The notes under the pieces were generated by a model. The model ran no database searches. It was not told where the DNA came from and worked only from the letters and a program-made list of their open reading frames with translations. Shown piece by piece: positions 1 through 9,390 of a stretch of 64,000 nt of DNA. The DNA is taken from positions 248,001 to 312,000 of the forward strand of contig NZ_JAGIOP010000001.1 of assembly GCF_017876775.1 (NCBI RefSeq), read 5' to 3'. Origin of the DNA: Mycolicibacterium lutetiense (GTDB lineage Bacteria; Actinomycetota; Actinomycetes; Mycobacteriales; Mycobacteriaceae). The translations under genes and the position numbers were made by a program. The first letter of the stretch is position 1; the number at the start of each line of letters is the position of its first letter.

Positions 1-1
1 G

Positions 2-661
2 GTGCCGGTGCTGGCCGCGGTGCCGACGCCGCCGCTGGGCCCGATCTGGGTGGCGCTCCTGATCGTGGGGGCGGCCTCGGCAGTGGCGGTAGGTCAGCAA
101 TGTGCACGACGTCCGCTCCCGATCGGGGCGGCCACCGGGAAGTTGGTGGTGGCATCGGCGCTGGCCGCGGTGACGATGGCGCTGGCCGGATTCGCCGGTG
201 GCGGCCGGTTGGGGAATTTCGGGTCCGTCGGAGTCGATCAGGCGACCTTCGGGCCAGCGGTTTTCCTGTGGTTCGTCGGGATCGGCGGGCTGACGGTGGC
301 GATGTCCGGCGGCCTGACCCGCAAGCCGCGGCCCGCGGCCCCGCCCCCGCCCCCACCTGCGCCCGAGCCCGAGCCCGAGCCCGAACTCGACGTCATCGAG
401 GACGACGTCGAGTATGTCGAGGCAGAGCCCGAGCTCGAACCCGACGAACCGCTGGTGTCGTGGTCGGCCGAGGAGCCCGGCGACGAGCCGGAGAGCCCGC
501 AGGACGAGTACGAGGACTACGACGACGTGCAGGAAACCGTCTACGAACCCGGCCCTCGGAGCTATGAAGACCTCGATGACGATCCCGAGGACCACTTCAT
601 CGTCGACGACATCCCCGACGACCCGGCGACCGGCGCCAACCCCCGCCGTGCGGACGACTAG
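2..661 (+). CDS. DUF6350 family integral membrane protein, 3' part (Rv0955-like)
   Basis: This is the C-terminal part of a polytopic membrane protein; the reading frame is already open at the window edge, so the true start lies upstream. About 219 residues are visible. Three hydrophobic segments occupy roughly residues 10-33, 44-66 and 85-104. They are followed by a cytoplasmic-type tail of about 110 residues made almost only of Pro, Glu and Asp, including alternating Pro-Glu runs. The position directly before purN-purH matches M. tuberculosis Rv0955, and that synteny is the main basis of the call. The gene ends 10 bases before the purN start, so the two are probably co-transcribed. The molecular role of the family is unknown. 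Confidence 0.75.
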   Translation: MPVLAAVPTPPLGPIWVALLIVGAASAVAVGQQCARRPLPIGAATGKLVVASALAAVTMALAGFAGGGRLGNFGSVGVDQATFGPAVFLWFVGIGGLTVAMSGGLTRKPRPAAPPPPPPAPEPEPEPELDVIEDDVEYVEAEPELEPDEPLVSWSAEEPGDEPESPQDEYEDYDDVQETVYEPGPRSYEDLDDDPEDHFIVDDIPDDPATGANPRRADD

Positions 662-671
662 GCTGCTGCGC

Positions 672-1301
672 GTGCAGCAACCGTTACAAGTGCCCCCGAG
701 TGCACCGGCACGGCTGGTAGTGCTGGCCTCGGGGACAGGGTCGCTGCTCGCCTCGCTACTGGCCGCCGCTGTCGACGACTATCCGGCGCGGGTGGTCGCG
801 GTCGGAACCGACCGCAAATGTGCCGCGGTGGACATCGCGGCAGAGGCGGGGGTGCCGTCCTACACCGTGCGGCTGGGCGACTATGACGATCGAGACGCCT
901 GGGATGCGGCGCTCACCGAAGCCACCGCCGAACACGAGCCGGACCTGGTGGTCTCGGCCGGGTTCATGAAAATTCTGGGCGGCCAATTTCTTTCCCGCTT
1001 CCCGGGCCGGGTGGTCAACACGCATCCGGCGTTGCTGCCCGCGTTCCCCGGGGCGCACGCGGTGCCCGAGGCGTTGGCGTACGGCGTGCGGGTGACGGGC
1101 TGCACCGTGCATCTCGTGGACTCCGGGATGGATACCGGGCCGATTCTGGCCCAGCAGGCCGTCGAGGTGCTCGATGATGACACCGAAGAGACTTTGCATG
1201 AGCGCATCAAGGTGGTCGAACGACGACTGCTGGTGGATGTGCTGGCCGCGCTGGCAACCCGCGGCGTGACCTGGACTGGACGAAAGGCGACCATAGGGTG
1301 A
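672..1301 (+). CDS. purN: Phosphoribosylglycinamide formyltransferase (GART)
   Basis: PurN transfers a formyl group from 10-formyl-tetrahydrofolate to GAR, the third step of purine synthesis. The 209-residue product has the N-terminal nucleotide-binding loop LASGTGSLL, the folate-site region [12 protein letters not shown] with the catalytic His, and the downstream [13 protein letters not shown] segment with the family Asp. The frame is open further upstream, but GTG at 672 is chosen because the protein from there starts like mycobacterial PurN ([17 protein letters not shown]). The start lies just after the upstream stop. The stop overlaps the purH GTG by 4 bases, indicating translational coupling. 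Confidence 0.97.
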   Translation: MQQPLQVPPSAPARLVVLASGTGSLLASLLAAAVDDYPARVVAVGTDRKCAAVDIAAEAGVPSYTVRLGDYDDRDAWDAALTEATAEHEPDLVVSAGFMKILGGQFLSRFPGRVVNTHPALLPAFPGAHAVPEALAYGVRVTGCTVHLVDSGMDTGPILAQQAVEVLDDDTEETLHERIKVVERRLLVDVLAALATRGVTWTGRKATIG

Positions 1302-2860
1302 GCGAGAAGAAACCGATCCGGCGAGCGCTGGTCAGTGTCTATGACAAGACCGGCCTGGCTGATCTGGCCCGTGGCCTGCACGAGGCGGGCGTGGCCATCG
1401 TCTCCACCGGGTCGACCGCCAAAACCATTGCCGCCGCGGGTGTTCCCGTCACCCCGGTGGAAGAGGTGACGGGTTTCCCCGAGGTGCTCGACGGCCGGGT
1501 CAAGACGCTGCATCCGCGCGTGCACGCCGGCTTGCTGGCCGACACCCGCAAGCCCGAACATGTTGCGGCCCTGCAGGAGCTCAAGGTCGAGGCGTTCGAG
1601 CTCGTGGTGGTGAACCTGTACCCGTTCTCCGAGACTGTCGAGTCCGGTGCATCGGTGGACGAGTGTGTCGAGCAGATCGACATCGGCGGACCGTCGATGG
1701 TGCGTGCGGCCGCCAAGAATCATCCGAGTGTGGCCGTGGTGGTGGACCCGCTGGGCTATGACGGTGTGCTGGCCGCGGTCCGCGCCGGTGGCTTCACCCT
1801 CGGCGAGCGGAAGAAGCTGGCGTCGTTGGCATTCCGGCACACCGCCGAGTACGACGTCGCAGTCGCCGGCTGGATGGGTTCGACCCTGGCGCCGGAGGAG
1901 CCCGCGCAGCCGCTGCCGGCCTGGTTCGCCGGCACCTGGCATCGCAGCGCGGTGCTGCGCTACGGCGAGAACCCGCATCAGCAGGCCGCGGTGTACCGCG
2001 ACGATTCCGCGTGGCCCGGACTGGCCCAGGCCGAGCAGCTGCACGGCAAGGAGATGTCGTACAACAACTACACCGACGCCGACGCGGCGTGGCGGGCGGC
2101 GTTCGACCACGAAGAGATCTGCGTGGCGATCATCAAGCACGCCAACCCGTGTGGCATCGCGATCTCCTCGGAGTCGGTTGCCGACGCGCACCGCAAGGCC
2201 CACGAGTGCGATCCGTTGAGCGCGTTCGGCGGCGTCATCGCCTCCAACACCGAGGTCAGTGTCGAGATGGCCGAGACGGTCGCCGACATCTTCACCGAGG
2301 TCATCATCGCCCCGGCATATGAGGCCGGTGCGGTGGAAATCCTGGCGCGCAAGAAGAACATCCGCATCCTGGTGGCGTCCGAGCCACTGGTCGGCGGCAT
2401 CGAACTCCGCCAGATCAGTGGCGGGGTGCTGCTGCAGCAGCGCGACGCACTCGACGCCGAGGGCGACAATCCGGCCAACTGGACGCTGGCGACCGGTGAG
2501 CCGGCCGACCCGCAGACGTTGAGCGAGCTGGTGTTCGCCTGGCGGGCCTGCCGCGCGGTGAAGTCCAACGCGATCGTCGTCGTCAAGGACGGCGCCACGG
2601 TGGGCGTCGGTATGGGACAGGTGAATCGCGTCGACGCGGCCGGACTGGCCGTGCAGCGTGCCGGCGACCGGGTGGTTGGCGCCGTCGCGGCCTCCGATGC
2701 CTTCTTCCCGTTCCCCGACGGCTTGGAGACGCTGACGAACGCGGGCGTAAAGGCCATCGTGCATCCGGGCGGATCGGTGCGCGACGGCGAGGTCACCGCA
2801 GCTGCCGAGGCCGCGGGCATCACGCTGTACCTCACCGGCGCAAGGCATTTCGCGCACTAG
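1298..2860 (+). CDS. purH: Bifunctional AICAR transformylase / IMP cyclohydrolase
   Basis: PurH carries out the last two steps of IMP synthesis: formylation of AICAR and cyclisation of FAICAR. The 520-residue protein has the usual two-domain layout. The N-terminal MGS-like cyclohydrolase domain (about 1-200) contains the STGSTAKTI phosphate-binding loop and the [10 protein letters not shown] motif. The C-terminal transformylase domain contains RYGENPHQ, the catalytic KHANPCG motif, the [10 protein letters not shown] segment and [10 protein letters not shown]. It starts at a GTG that overlaps the purN stop (GTGA) and ends at a typical RHFAH terminus. It forms an operon with purN. Confidence 0.98.
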   Translation: MSEKKPIRRALVSVYDKTGLADLARGLHEAGVAIVSTGSTAKTIAAAGVPVTPVEEVTGFPEVLDGRVKTLHPRVHAGLLADTRKPEHVAALQELKVEAFELVVVNLYPFSETVESGASVDECVEQIDIGGPSMVRAAAKNHPSVAVVVDPLGYDGVLAAVRAGGFTLGERKKLASLAFRHTAEYDVAVAGWMGSTLAPEEPAQPLPAWFAGTWHRSAVLRYGENPHQQAAVYRDDSAWPGLAQAEQLHGKEMSYNNYTDADAAWRAAFDHEEICVAIIKHANPCGIAISSESVADAHRKAHECDPLSAFGGVIASNTEVSVEMAETVADIFTEVIIAPAYEAGAVEILARKKNIRILVASEPLVGGIELRQISGGVLLQQRDALDAEGDNPANWTLATGEPADPQTLSELVFAWRACRAVKSNAIVVVKDGATVGVGMGQVNRVDAAGLAVQRAGDRVVGAVAASDAFFPFPDGLETLTNAGVKAIVHPGGSVRDGEVTAAAEAAGITLYLTGARHFAH

Positions 2861-2874
2861 TTTTCTGCTGCTCT

Positions 2875-2900
2875 GGCTGCAGCTGCAGCTGCAGCTGCTG
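2875..2900. repeat. CAGCTG/CTGCAG simple-sequence run
   Basis: A short tandem run of the self-complementary hexamer GCTGCA lies about 15 bases after the purH stop. It continues into GC-rich triplet-like sequence (CTG, GGC). It has no coding role that I can see and sits directly before two palindromic elements. Confidence 0.6.
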
Positions 2901-2933
2901 TGGCGGCGGCCCTTGCCATTGCTGCTGCGGCGC

Positions 2934-2996
2934 CGCCGTTTTCTACCTGAGGGCTGTGGTTCGCGTGGAATTGCGACCCCAGGGTAGAAAATGGCG
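2934..2996. repeat. REP-like palindrome A
   Basis: An imperfect inverted repeat of 63 bp. The outer arms contain TTTTCTACC (2939-2947) and GGTAGAAAA (2983-2991), extended by CGCC/GGCG. On the reverse strand the interior reads GGGGTCGCA then CACAGCCCTCAGG, the same core as in elements B-E of this window. It lies between purH and the DUF559 gene and could also act as a hairpin terminator. Confidence 0.75.
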
Positions 2997-3021
2997 CACT
3001 GCGGCCGCGGTGGTTTGCGCC

Positions 3022-3077
3022 GGTTTCTACTCCTGGGCTGTGACGGCCTCACGATCACGACCCAGAGGTAGAAAACG
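3022..3077. repeat. REP-like palindrome B (overlaps the 3' end of the DUF559 gene)
   Basis: An inverted repeat with arms GTTTCTAC (3023-3030) and GTAGAAAAC (3068-3076). Further pairing is CCTGGG with CCCAG. The reverse-strand interior reads GGGTCGTGA ... CACAGCCCAGG. The last six codons and the TGA of the DUF559 gene lie inside the right arm and core, so the protein ends FSTSGS because of this element. Confidence 0.75.
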
Positions 3078-3915
3078 GTGAAGCACCACGCCGGGCAAAC
3101 GCCTCTCGGACCCGGTGCAGGATGAAAGCCCTGCTGTGTTCGACCACGACGCGGATGTCTATCCAGCCCTCACGTTCGATGAGCTCGTTGCGGCCGATGT
3201 CGTGCACCACCCGCGGGCGGTCCGTGGCGTGGTGTTTACCTTCGTAGTCCAGGCCCACCTTGACGTCGTCGTAGCCCATGTCGATGAACGCCTCGTTGAA
3301 GCCGTCGGTCACCCGGATCTGCGTACGCGGGGGCCGATAGCCCGCGTCGATGAGAAGCAGCCGCAACCAGGTCTCTCGCGGAGATTGCCCACCGGCATCC
3401 ATCAAGTCGAGTGCTGTTCGGGCGCTTGGTATTCCACGTAGTCCGCGATATCGGGCAGCCAGTTCGAGCACTTGCCCGGCGTCCACGCCGGTGGCGATCG
3501 CCATCGCGTCGAGGTGGGCGACCGCCTGGTCACGGGGAAGAAAGCGCGCGAGATCGAGCGCCGTGCGTAGCGGTGTGGTGACGTTGAGATCGCTGATGCG
3601 GCAAATCTCGTCGGGCCTGATGCGTTCCTCGCGCACGATGATGCCGGGCCGGCGACGCCCGTGCTTCGTGATCAGTTCGACCGGGGCATCATCGTCAACC
3701 CATTGCGCGCCGTGCAGGGCAGCGGCTGCCCGGCCGGCGATGACCCCGCGACGTGCCGTCCACAGCCATGCGGCCACGGTGTTCGCCTTGAGGGTTGGGA
3801 CGGCCTGCTTCGGCAAGTAGATGCGTGGATGAGCCGCGGCGTATCTCCAACGCAGTTGGCCCCTGCTGAGGCTGCCCGCTGCGAGCGCTTCCGGTCCGAT
3901 GAATGGGATGCTCAT
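3055..3915 (-). CDS. DUF559 domain protein (Vsr/PD-(D/E)XK-like endonuclease fold), AbiEi-like N-terminus
   Basis: A 286-residue protein of a family that I recall as present in many copies per mycobacterial genome. The N-terminal half (about 1-150) resembles the winged-helix/AbiEi-type region, with segments RGVIAGRAAAALHGA and VTTPLRTALDLARFL. The C-terminal part (about 180-275) is DUF559, with DMGYDDVKVGLDYEGKHH matching the Asp...Glu-x-Lys-type catalytic region of Vsr-like nucleases. ATG at 3915 is chosen because homologues begin at this point; the frame extends to 4089 but that stretch overlaps palindrome C. Three palindromic repeats surround the gene, and one of them supplies its stop codon. 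Function is unknown; nuclease activity is inferred from fold only. Confidence 0.8.
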   Translation of the reverse strand: MSIPFIGPEALAAGSLSRGQLRWRYAAAHPRIYLPKQAVPTLKANTVAAWLWTARRGVIAGRAAAALHGAQWVDDDAPVELITKHGRRRPGIIVREERIRPDEICRISDLNVTTPLRTALDLARFLPRDQAVAHLDAMAIATGVDAGQVLELAARYRGLRGIPSARTALDLMDAGGQSPRETWLRLLLIDAGYRPPRTQIRVTDGFNEAFIDMGYDDVKVGLDYEGKHHATDRPRVVHDIGRNELIEREGWIDIRVVVEHSRAFILHRVREAFARRGASPFSTSGS

Positions 3916-4006
3916 GGACCCCGACGATCGGCAGCGGTACCGACGGATTGACGGCGCCCACATACGTCTTCGTTGCGGCTGTGGATGAACCGTGCGCTGT
4001 GGATGA

Positions 4007-4070
4007 GCGCCGCTTTCTACACCAGGGTCGCGAAACTTCGCGATCACAGCCCAGGCGTAGAAAACGGCGC
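4007..4070. repeat. REP-like palindrome C
   Basis: A 64-bp inverted repeat with arms GCGCCG-c-TTTCTAC (4007-4020) and GTAGAAA-a-CGGCGC (4057-4070). The interior has GGGTCGCGA and GATCACAGCCCAGG, shared with elements A, B, D and E. It lies about 90 bp upstream of the DUF559 start, between that gene and the esterase gene (both on the minus strand). Confidence 0.75.
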
Positions 4071-4106
4071 AAAGGCAAAGCGGTGGCAAAGGCGAGGCGA
4101 CGCCAG

Positions 4107-5120
4107 CTACGCGCTCGCCTCGTCCTCGGCCTCGGTTGTCGCATAGGCGATGAAGGAGGCGATCTCGTCAACCGCGTGGCGGGCATCGGGGTTGATGTCG
4201 AAACTCAGCTGGAACATGTGCATTGCCTTGTCCCACACCTGAACCCACACCGGGACGCCGCAGGCCTGAAGTTTGTCGGCCAACGCGAAGGTGTCGTTGA
4301 GCAGCATCTCGTGGGTGCCGACCTGGAGCAGGAATGGCCCGAGCCCGTGCAGGTCTGCTTCTGGCGGCATCACCGGTGTGGGCCGGGTGCCGTTGACCGT
4401 GGCGAACACGTCATAGATGAACTTCACGGTCATGAACGGGAACAGCACGTCTCGGTGCTCTTGCAGGGCACGGTATTTGAGATCCATGTCGGACGAGGTC
4501 AGTGGCGAGAGCAGGACCTGCCCGGCCGGCACCGGCAGCCCAGCGTCACGCGCTGCCAGGGCGGTGTCGGCGGCCATCAATCCGCCGGCTGAATCGCCGG
4601 CCAGCACAATCCGATCAGGTGCGAAGCCGAGTGAAAGGGCCAGTCGGTAGCCGTCGAGCCCGTCGGCGACGGCGTCGTCGATGTCGGCCTGCGGGGCCAG
4701 TCGGTAGCCGACGTTGAGCACGCGCGCCCCGGTAGCGGCGGACAGTTTCGACACGAAGCGCCGGTGTGAGTTCAGGCCGAGGGTCACCAGCGCCGAGCCG
4801 TGCAGGTAGACGATCACCCGATCGGAGTCGCGGGCCTCGGGGGCGATCACCCATTCGGCCGGGCAGTTGGGCAGCGCCACCGGCGTCACCTCGGTGCCGG
4901 GCAGCGGCTTGATGAACCGCAAGGGCCGGTCGATGACGTCGAGGCGTGCGCGCTGCAGCAGTGCGGGGGCGACGCGGTTGATGCCCAGTCCGATCAGGGT
5001 CAGCAGCCCCAGCAATGGGCGGACGAAAATCGCAGTGGTCCAGCCGAGTGCTCTGGACTGCAGAGATGCGGGGCCGAAGTGCACGGTGGCCGGCCGGCTA
5101 CGCCAATCGAGCGAATTCAC
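4107..5120 (-). CDS. Alpha/beta-hydrolase (HSL/steryl-acetyl hydrolase type esterase)
   Basis: A 337-residue esterase of the hormone-sensitive-lipase branch. A hydrophobic segment near residues 27-50 may anchor or dock it to membrane. The nucleophile elbow GDSAGG (about 173-178) and the C-terminal His region (KAMHMFQ) are present, and the acid is probably in the VGTHEMLLND segment. The oxyanion motif normally HGGG reads HGSA here, which is unusual. Substrate cannot be told; short-chain acyl esters or sterol esters are typical for relatives. The gene stands alone on the minus strand, with DUF559 downstream and a small exported protein upstream. Confidence 0.85.
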   Translation of the reverse strand: MNSLDWRSRPATVHFGPASLQSRALGWTTAIFVRPLLGLLTLIGLGINRVAPALLQRARLDVIDRPLRFIKPLPGTEVTPVALPNCPAEWVIAPEARDSDRVIVYLHGSALVTLGLNSHRRFVSKLSAATGARVLNVGYRLAPQADIDDAVADGLDGYRLALSLGFAPDRIVLAGDSAGGLMAADTALAARDAGLPVPAGQVLLSPLTSSDMDLKYRALQEHRDVLFPFMTVKFIYDVFATVNGTRPTPVMPPEADLHGLGPFLLQVGTHEMLLNDTFALADKLQACGVPVWVQVWDKAMHMFQLSFDINPDARHAVDEIASFIAYATTEAEDEASA

Positions 5121-5174
5121 GATACCGAGGGTACCGGGTACCTCGCGCCGGAGAGTCGGCCGGCCCGCCGACCG

Positions 5175-5426
5175 TCAGATGAAGCCGAAGCCGGGGAAGC
5201 CGTAGAACTCTTCCTCGCCCGGGTACACCGGGGGCGTCGCGTCGATCTGGACGTTGCCCTCGGAGGCACAGTCGGTGGTCTGCCCACCGGCGATTGAGCT
5301 TCCGCCGGTCACCTCGCAGTGCGGCAGGAGCGAAGGATCCGCGGCGGCGGTCGGCGCGGCCAGAATCGCGGCCGCGACGCCGAACCCTGCGGCACCGATG
5401 ACCATGAGGTTACGCATGTGCGACAT
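5175..5426 (-). CDS. Small exported mycobacterial protein, 83 aa
   Basis: The product begins MSHMRNLMVIGAAGFGVAA and has a clear Sec signal with cleavage after TAAA (about residue 30). The mature part is roughly 53 residues with two cysteines and an aromatic/glycine-rich end (EEEFYGFPGFGFI). ATG at 5426 is preferred over the longer frame (to 5489) because a GAAAGGA ribosome site lies about 9 bases upstream and the signal peptide then starts correctly. It is divergent from the hemophore-like gene at 5552, so the 125 bp between them should carry both promoters. No function can be assigned. Confidence 0.75.
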   Translation of the reverse strand: MSHMRNLMVIGAAGFGVAAAILAAPTAAADPSLLPHCEVTGGSSIAGGQTTDCASEGNVQIDATPPVYPGEEEFYGFPGFGFI

Positions 5427-5551
5427 GGCGACTAGTCCTTTCGTCCGGGTTGACGCTGCGTCGACCCTGCACGCGATATTGTCGCGCAAGTTATGGTTGC
5501 GGCAAACGATAGACCATCGCTCGCAACCTGATCCGACGATCGAGGAGCTCC

Positions 5552-5914
5552 ATGAAACTTGTCACGCGTTCACGTAGCTGGGCCGTAGCGGTGCTGGGGG
5601 CGGGCGCGGTGCTCCTCGGCACATCGGCAACGGCGTCCGCCGAACCGCCGAACTGCACCACTGCCGACGTCACCGCGGTGATGGCAGGTGTTGCGACGAA
5701 TATCAGCGGCTACTTGTTCACTCATCCCGACGTCAACGCGTTCTTCACCGGGCTGCAAGGCCAGGGCAAGAAGACGACCGCGGACAAGACGAAGGCGTAC
5801 CTCAACGACAATCCGCAGGTGCGCGACGAGCTCAACGCGATCCGCGCACCAGCGATTGATCTGCGCAATCGCTGCAATATTCCGCTCGAAGCCGAAATCT
5901 CCGGCGTGATCTAG
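5552..5914 (+). CDS. Hemophore-related exported protein (Rv0203 family-like)
   Basis: A 120-residue secreted protein with a signal peptide (residues 1-30, cleavage near ATASA-EPP). The mature helical domain carries the motif FTHPDVNAFFTGLQG found in mycobacterial hemophore-type (haem-binding) proteins, and two cysteines (CTT near residue 35 and NRC near 108) positioned to form a disulfide. Family members bind haem outside the cell and pass it to MmpL transporters. That role is inferred here from family resemblance, since haem-binding residues cannot be confirmed by eye. The start is preceded by GAGGAG. A strong hairpin follows the gene. Confidence 0.8.
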   Translation: MKLVTRSRSWAVAVLGAGAVLLGTSATASAEPPNCTTADVTAVMAGVATNISGYLFTHPDVNAFFTGLQGQGKKTTADKTKAYLNDNPQVRDELNAIRAPAIDLRNRCNIPLEAEISGVI

Positions 5915-5951
5915 ACCGGTCACCTCGACCCGACGGGTCGAATCGGTTGGG

Positions 5952-5973
5952 GCCGGCCACCGTGGTGGCCGGC
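5952..5973. terminator. Intrinsic terminator hairpin between convergent genes
   Basis: Perfect 10-bp stem GCCGGCCACC / GGTGGCCGGC with a 2-base loop, followed by TCCTTTCGTCT. It lies between the convergent hemophore-like and kinase genes and could work in both directions. Confidence 0.8.
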
Positions 5974-6004
5974 TCCTTTCGTCTGTGTCCGGCGCCGGAG
6001 GCAC

Positions 6005-7882
6005 TCAGGGCAGGGCGATGGTGGCCTGGGACTCGATGGCCTTGTTGACCTCGGTGAGCACGCCCTTGTCGCGTTCGGGTGCGTCGGCGTTGATCTGCAG
6101 CACGTAAACCGCGCCGGGTGCCTGGATCACGATGGAGGTCTGGGTGATCGCGCGGCGCTGTTCGCCCTTGGCGTAGGTGCCGCTCAGGTGGACCGAGGGG
6201 AACCCGCCGATCTCTGCGCGGGTCACCTCACCGTTCGGCTTGTAGTCCGCCAGGTTCTGCAGCTCGCTGGGGGCGTACTCCAGCAGCTTGCCGGCATCGA
6301 CGTCACCGGTCAGCTTGGAGATCAGTGAGATGACCGACGGCGGATCCGTCGGGTTGGCCGGGTCGTTGATCATCGCCGAGTAGGCCCACGCCGGTGTGCG
6401 GGTGCCGGCGTCGATCCATCCGGGCGGAGTCGGCCAGTTGAACACCGGCGCGCCCGGATCGCCGCGATGGACCGGCGTTTCGATGGCGCCGCTCTGCTTG
6501 ATGTAGTCGGCGATGGTGAAGGCGTGGGCAGGCTTGGCCGGGCTCGTGGTCTCGCCGGAGGTATCCGTGGCGATCGCCGACGTGGTTTCGCCGCCGCCGT
6601 TGGTCTCCTCGCCTCCCGAGGTGACCGCGAACATGATGCCGCCGACGAGCAGGAGGACTCCGCCGATCGCGGCCGCGGCGAGGACGAGCTTGCGCCGGTT
6701 GTCCGGCTGCTGCGGAATCGGGTTGCGCGGCAGCGGGGGCGGTCCGAAGTTGGTCTGTGGCGGCCCGACTGGTCCAGGCGGCCCTGACGGACCGCTGAGC
6801 CCCTGCATGCCGCCCGCCGGATTGCTCGCCACGGGTTTGTGGGACGAAGTCTCGTTACCTGTCCACGATGAGGTGAACACCGGCGGTTCCGACGGGGGTG
6901 CTTGCCGGGGATTTGACGGCGGGAGCGGTGACGGCGGGAGCGGTGGCGTCGGCGGCGGGTTCACCGGTTTCGGGATGATCAGCGGGGTGGTGGGCGGCGC
7001 CGGCTCGTGAGGCCGTGCCGGGGTGCGCACCTCGGGGGTGGTTCCGGTGGCTGCCTCTGCCAGTGCGACGGCGAAGTCGTGGCACGTGTCGTAGCGGTCC
7101 TTGGCGTCCTTGGACAGCGCCTTGGCCATCACCGAGTCGAACACGGCCAGTTCGGGTTTCGTATCACCGAGCTTTGGTGGCGGGGAGTTCAGGTGGTGGC
7201 TGATCACGACGGCCGGGTTGCTGTGCGCGAACGGTGGGGTGCCGGTGAACAGGCGGTAGGCGGTGGCGGCCAGGGAGTATTGGTCGGCCCGGCCGTCGAG
7301 CGGCTGCCCCATCAGCTGTTCGGGTGCGGTGTAGGACATCGAGCCCACCGTGATGTTGGTCGAGGTGAGCCCGTTGACCTCGTCGGCGCGGCGTGCGATA
7401 CCGAAGTCGGTCAGCATGATGCGGCGCTTACCGCCCTGCTTGCTGGTGACCAGGATGTTGGCCGGCTTGACGTCGCGGTGCCACAGGTTGCGCTGATGCG
7501 CGTAGTCCAGCGCGTCGCCGACGGCGGTGACGATCTCGATGACGTCCTCGGCCGGCATGCCCTTGGGGAACTGGTCGTGCAGCAGCTTGGCGGCGTCGTG
7601 CCCTTCGACGTAGTCCATCGAGATCCACAACCGGTCCTCGAACTCGCCGCGGTCGTGCACGCCGACGATGTGCGGATGCCACAGCGTGGCCGCCATGTCG
7701 GCCTCGCGGATGAACCGCTGCCGGAATTCGTTGTCCGAGCTGACGCTGATGGGCAGCACTTTGAGAGCGTCCTCGCGGGGTAACCGCGGATGGGAGGCCA
7801 AATAGACCTCGCCCATACCACCAGTGCCCACCAACCGGACGATGGTGAACCCTGCGAATTCTTGACCGCTAGCCAACGGCAT
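6005..7882 (-). CDS. Transmembrane Ser/Thr protein kinase (PknF-like) with extracytoplasmic LpqN-type domain
   Basis: A 625-residue receptor-type kinase. The Hanks-type kinase domain (about 1-275) has the Gly loop [11 protein letters not shown], catalytic HRDVKPAN, and the LTDFGIA Mg loop. It reads like PknF of M. tuberculosis ([16 protein letters not shown]). A Pro/Ser/Gly-rich juxtamembrane linker (about 280-405) leads to one transmembrane helix (about 412-433). The outer part (about 465-625) matches LpqN/LpqT-type lipoprotein sequence, with a stretch like [21 protein letters not shown] at 7882 is used because PknF-like proteins start there; GTG at 7906 is possible. The outer LpqN-type domain presumably senses an envelope ligand. 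Confidence 0.9.
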   Translation of the reverse strand: MPLASGQEFAGFTIVRLVGTGGMGEVYLASHPRLPREDALKVLPISVSSDNEFRQRFIREADMAATLWHPHIVGVHDRGEFEDRLWISMDYVEGHDAAKLLHDQFPKGMPAEDVIEIVTAVGDALDYAHQRNLWHRDVKPANILVTSKQGGKRRIMLTDFGIARRADEVNGLTSTNITVGSMSYTAPEQLMGQPLDGRADQYSLAATAYRLFTGTPPFAHSNPAVVISHHLNSPPPKLGDTKPELAVFDSVMAKALSKDAKDRYDTCHDFAVALAEAATGTTPEVRTPARPHEPAPPTTPLIIPKPVNPPPTPPLPPSPLPPSNPRQAPPSEPPVFTSSWTGNETSSHKPVASNPAGGMQGLSGPSGPPGPVGPPQTNFGPPPLPRNPIPQQPDNRRKLVLAAAAIGGVLLLVGGIMFAVTSGGEETNGGGETTSAIATDTSGETTSPAKPAHAFTIADYIKQSGAIETPVHRGDPGAPVFNWPTPPGWIDAGTRTPAWAYSAMINDPANPTDPPSVISLISKLTGDVDAGKLLEYAPSELQNLADYKPNGEVTRAEIGGFPSVHLSGTYAKGEQRRAITQTSIVIQAPGAVYVLQINADAPERDKGVLTEVNKAIESQATIALP

Positions 7883-8004
7883 GGAGCGCAGACTACCGGT
7901 AGCCACGCTCGGGCAACGACTATGCCGGGGGTGTGGCTTGCGCGCGCCGGGTGCTAGTTCTGCCGGGTGGCGATGTGCGCGGGCGGGTTCAGTCGTAGCG
8001 TGGA

Positions 8005-9390
8005 GTGGTGACCCAACCCAAGGATCTGCCTCGTACCGTCGGTGAGCTGCGCGCCTCCGGCCATCGTGAGCGGGGCGTCAAAGCCGAAATTCGGGAGAAC
8101 CTGCTGTCCGCACTGGCCGAACGCCGCGACGTGTGGCCGGGCATTCTCGGGTTCGAGGACACCGTGATCCCGCAATTGGAGCGGGCTTTGATCGCCGGGC
8201 ACGACGTGGTGCTTCTCGGTGAGCGTGGCCAGGGCAAGACGCGGCTGTTGCGGGCGTTGACGGGGCTGCTCGACGAGTGGACGCCGGTGATCGCCGGGTC
8301 GGAGTTGGGCGAGCATCCGTACAGCCCGATCACGCCGGAGTCGATCCGCCGGGCCGCCGATTCCGGCGACGATCTGCCGATCGAGTGGCGACACCGCAGT
8401 GAGCGCTATACCGAGAAGCTGGCCACCCCCGACACCAGCGTGGCCGATCTCGTCGGCGACATCGATCCGATCAAGGTGGCCGAAGGGCGCAGCCTGGGCG
8501 ACCCGGAAACGATCGCCTACGGGCTGATCCCGCGGGCACACCGCGGCATCGTGGCCGTCAACGAGCTGCCGGACCTGGCCGAGCGGATCCAGGTGTCGAT
8601 GCTCAACGTGATGGAGGAGCGTGACATTCAGGTCCGCGGCTACACGTTGCGGCTGCCGCTCGACGTCCTCGTCGTCGCGAGCGCCAATCCCGAGGACTAC
8701 ACGAACCGCGGCCGGATCATCACCCCGCTCAAGGACAGGTTCGGCGCGGAGATCCGCACGCACTACCCGTTGGAGATCGACGACGAGGTCGGGGTGATCC
8801 GCCAGGAAGCCCAGTTGGCCGCGGAGGTCCCGGAGTACCTGATCGGTGTGCTGGCCCGGTTTGCCCGCAATCTGCGTGAATCGAGCTCGATCGATCAGCG
8901 TTCCGGTGTGTCGGCCCGGTTCGCGATCGCTGCCGCCGAGACGGTGGCGGCCTCGGCGCGGCACCGCTCCGCCATTCTCGGTGAGGACGATCCGGTGGCT
9001 CGGGTGGTTGATCTGGCCACTGTGGTCGACGTGCTGCGCGGCAAGTTGGAGTTCGAGAGCGGCGAGGAGGGACGTGAGCAGGCGGTACTGGAGCATCTGC
9101 TGCGACGTGCCACCGCCGACACCGCACAACGACTGCTGGGCGGCATCGATGTCGCCCCGTTGGTGGCCGCGGTCGAGGAGGGTTCTCCGGTGACCACCGG
9201 CGAGCGGGTATCGGCCAAGGACGTCCTGGCCGCGCTGCCGGATCTGGCCGTGGTCGACGCGCTCGCCGCCCGGGTGGGCGCGGTGTCGGTCGGTCAGCGG
9301 GCCGCGGCCGTCGAATTGGCCTTGGAGGCGCTGTATCTGGCCAAGCGTGTGGACAAGGTGACGGGGGAGGGCGAGACGGTCTATGGCTGA
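8005..9390 (+). CDS. MoxR/magnesium-chelatase-type AAA+ ATPase (Rv0958-like)
   Basis: A 461-residue AAA+ ATPase. Walker A is [11 protein letters not shown] (about 73-83), followed by a long insert, a Walker B/acidic region ([16 protein letters not shown]) and a sensor region ([17 protein letters not shown]), as in MoxR/ChlI-type proteins. The start is one of two tandem GTG codons at 8005/8008. A TAGCGT hexamer a few bases upstream suggests a leaderless transcript. The last bases overlap the start of the VWA gene by 8 bp. MoxR-VWA pairs generally act as chaperone machines that insert cofactors or mature partner proteins; the client here is unknown. Confidence 0.92.
   Translation: MVTQPKDLPRTVGELRASGHRERGVKAEIRENLLSALAERRDVWPGILGFEDTVIPQLERALIAGHDVVLLGERGQGKTRLLRALTGLLDEWTPVIAGSELGEHPYSPITPESIRRAADSGDDLPIEWRHRSERYTEKLATPDTSVADLVGDIDPIKVAEGRSLGDPETIAYGLIPRAHRGIVAVNELPDLAERIQVSMLNVMEERDIQVRGYTLRLPLDVLVVASANPEDYTNRGRIITPLKDRFGAEIRTHYPLEIDDEVGVIRQEAQLAAEVPEYLIGVLARFARNLRESSSIDQRSGVSARFAIAAAETVAASARHRSAILGEDDPVARVVDLATVVDVLRGKLEFESGEEGREQAVLEHLLRRATADTAQRLLGGIDVAPLVAAVEEGSPVTTGERVSAKDVLAALPDLAVVDALAARVGAVSVGQRAAAVELALEALYLAKRVDKVTGEGETVYG

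Noticed and set aside
881..3058. Long open frame (725 codons) on the minus strand opposite purN-purH
   Set aside because: It lies opposite two clearly identified genes. Its codons are the complement of theirs (Arg/His/Gly-rich), and it has no domain motif or ribosome site. It is a GC-rich shadow.
2875..4070. Clustered palindromes as a CRISPR array
   Set aside because: Spacing is irregular (about 90 bp and 1 kb), arms diverge, there are no unique equal-length spacers and no cas gene. No CRISPR array is visible anywhere in the window.
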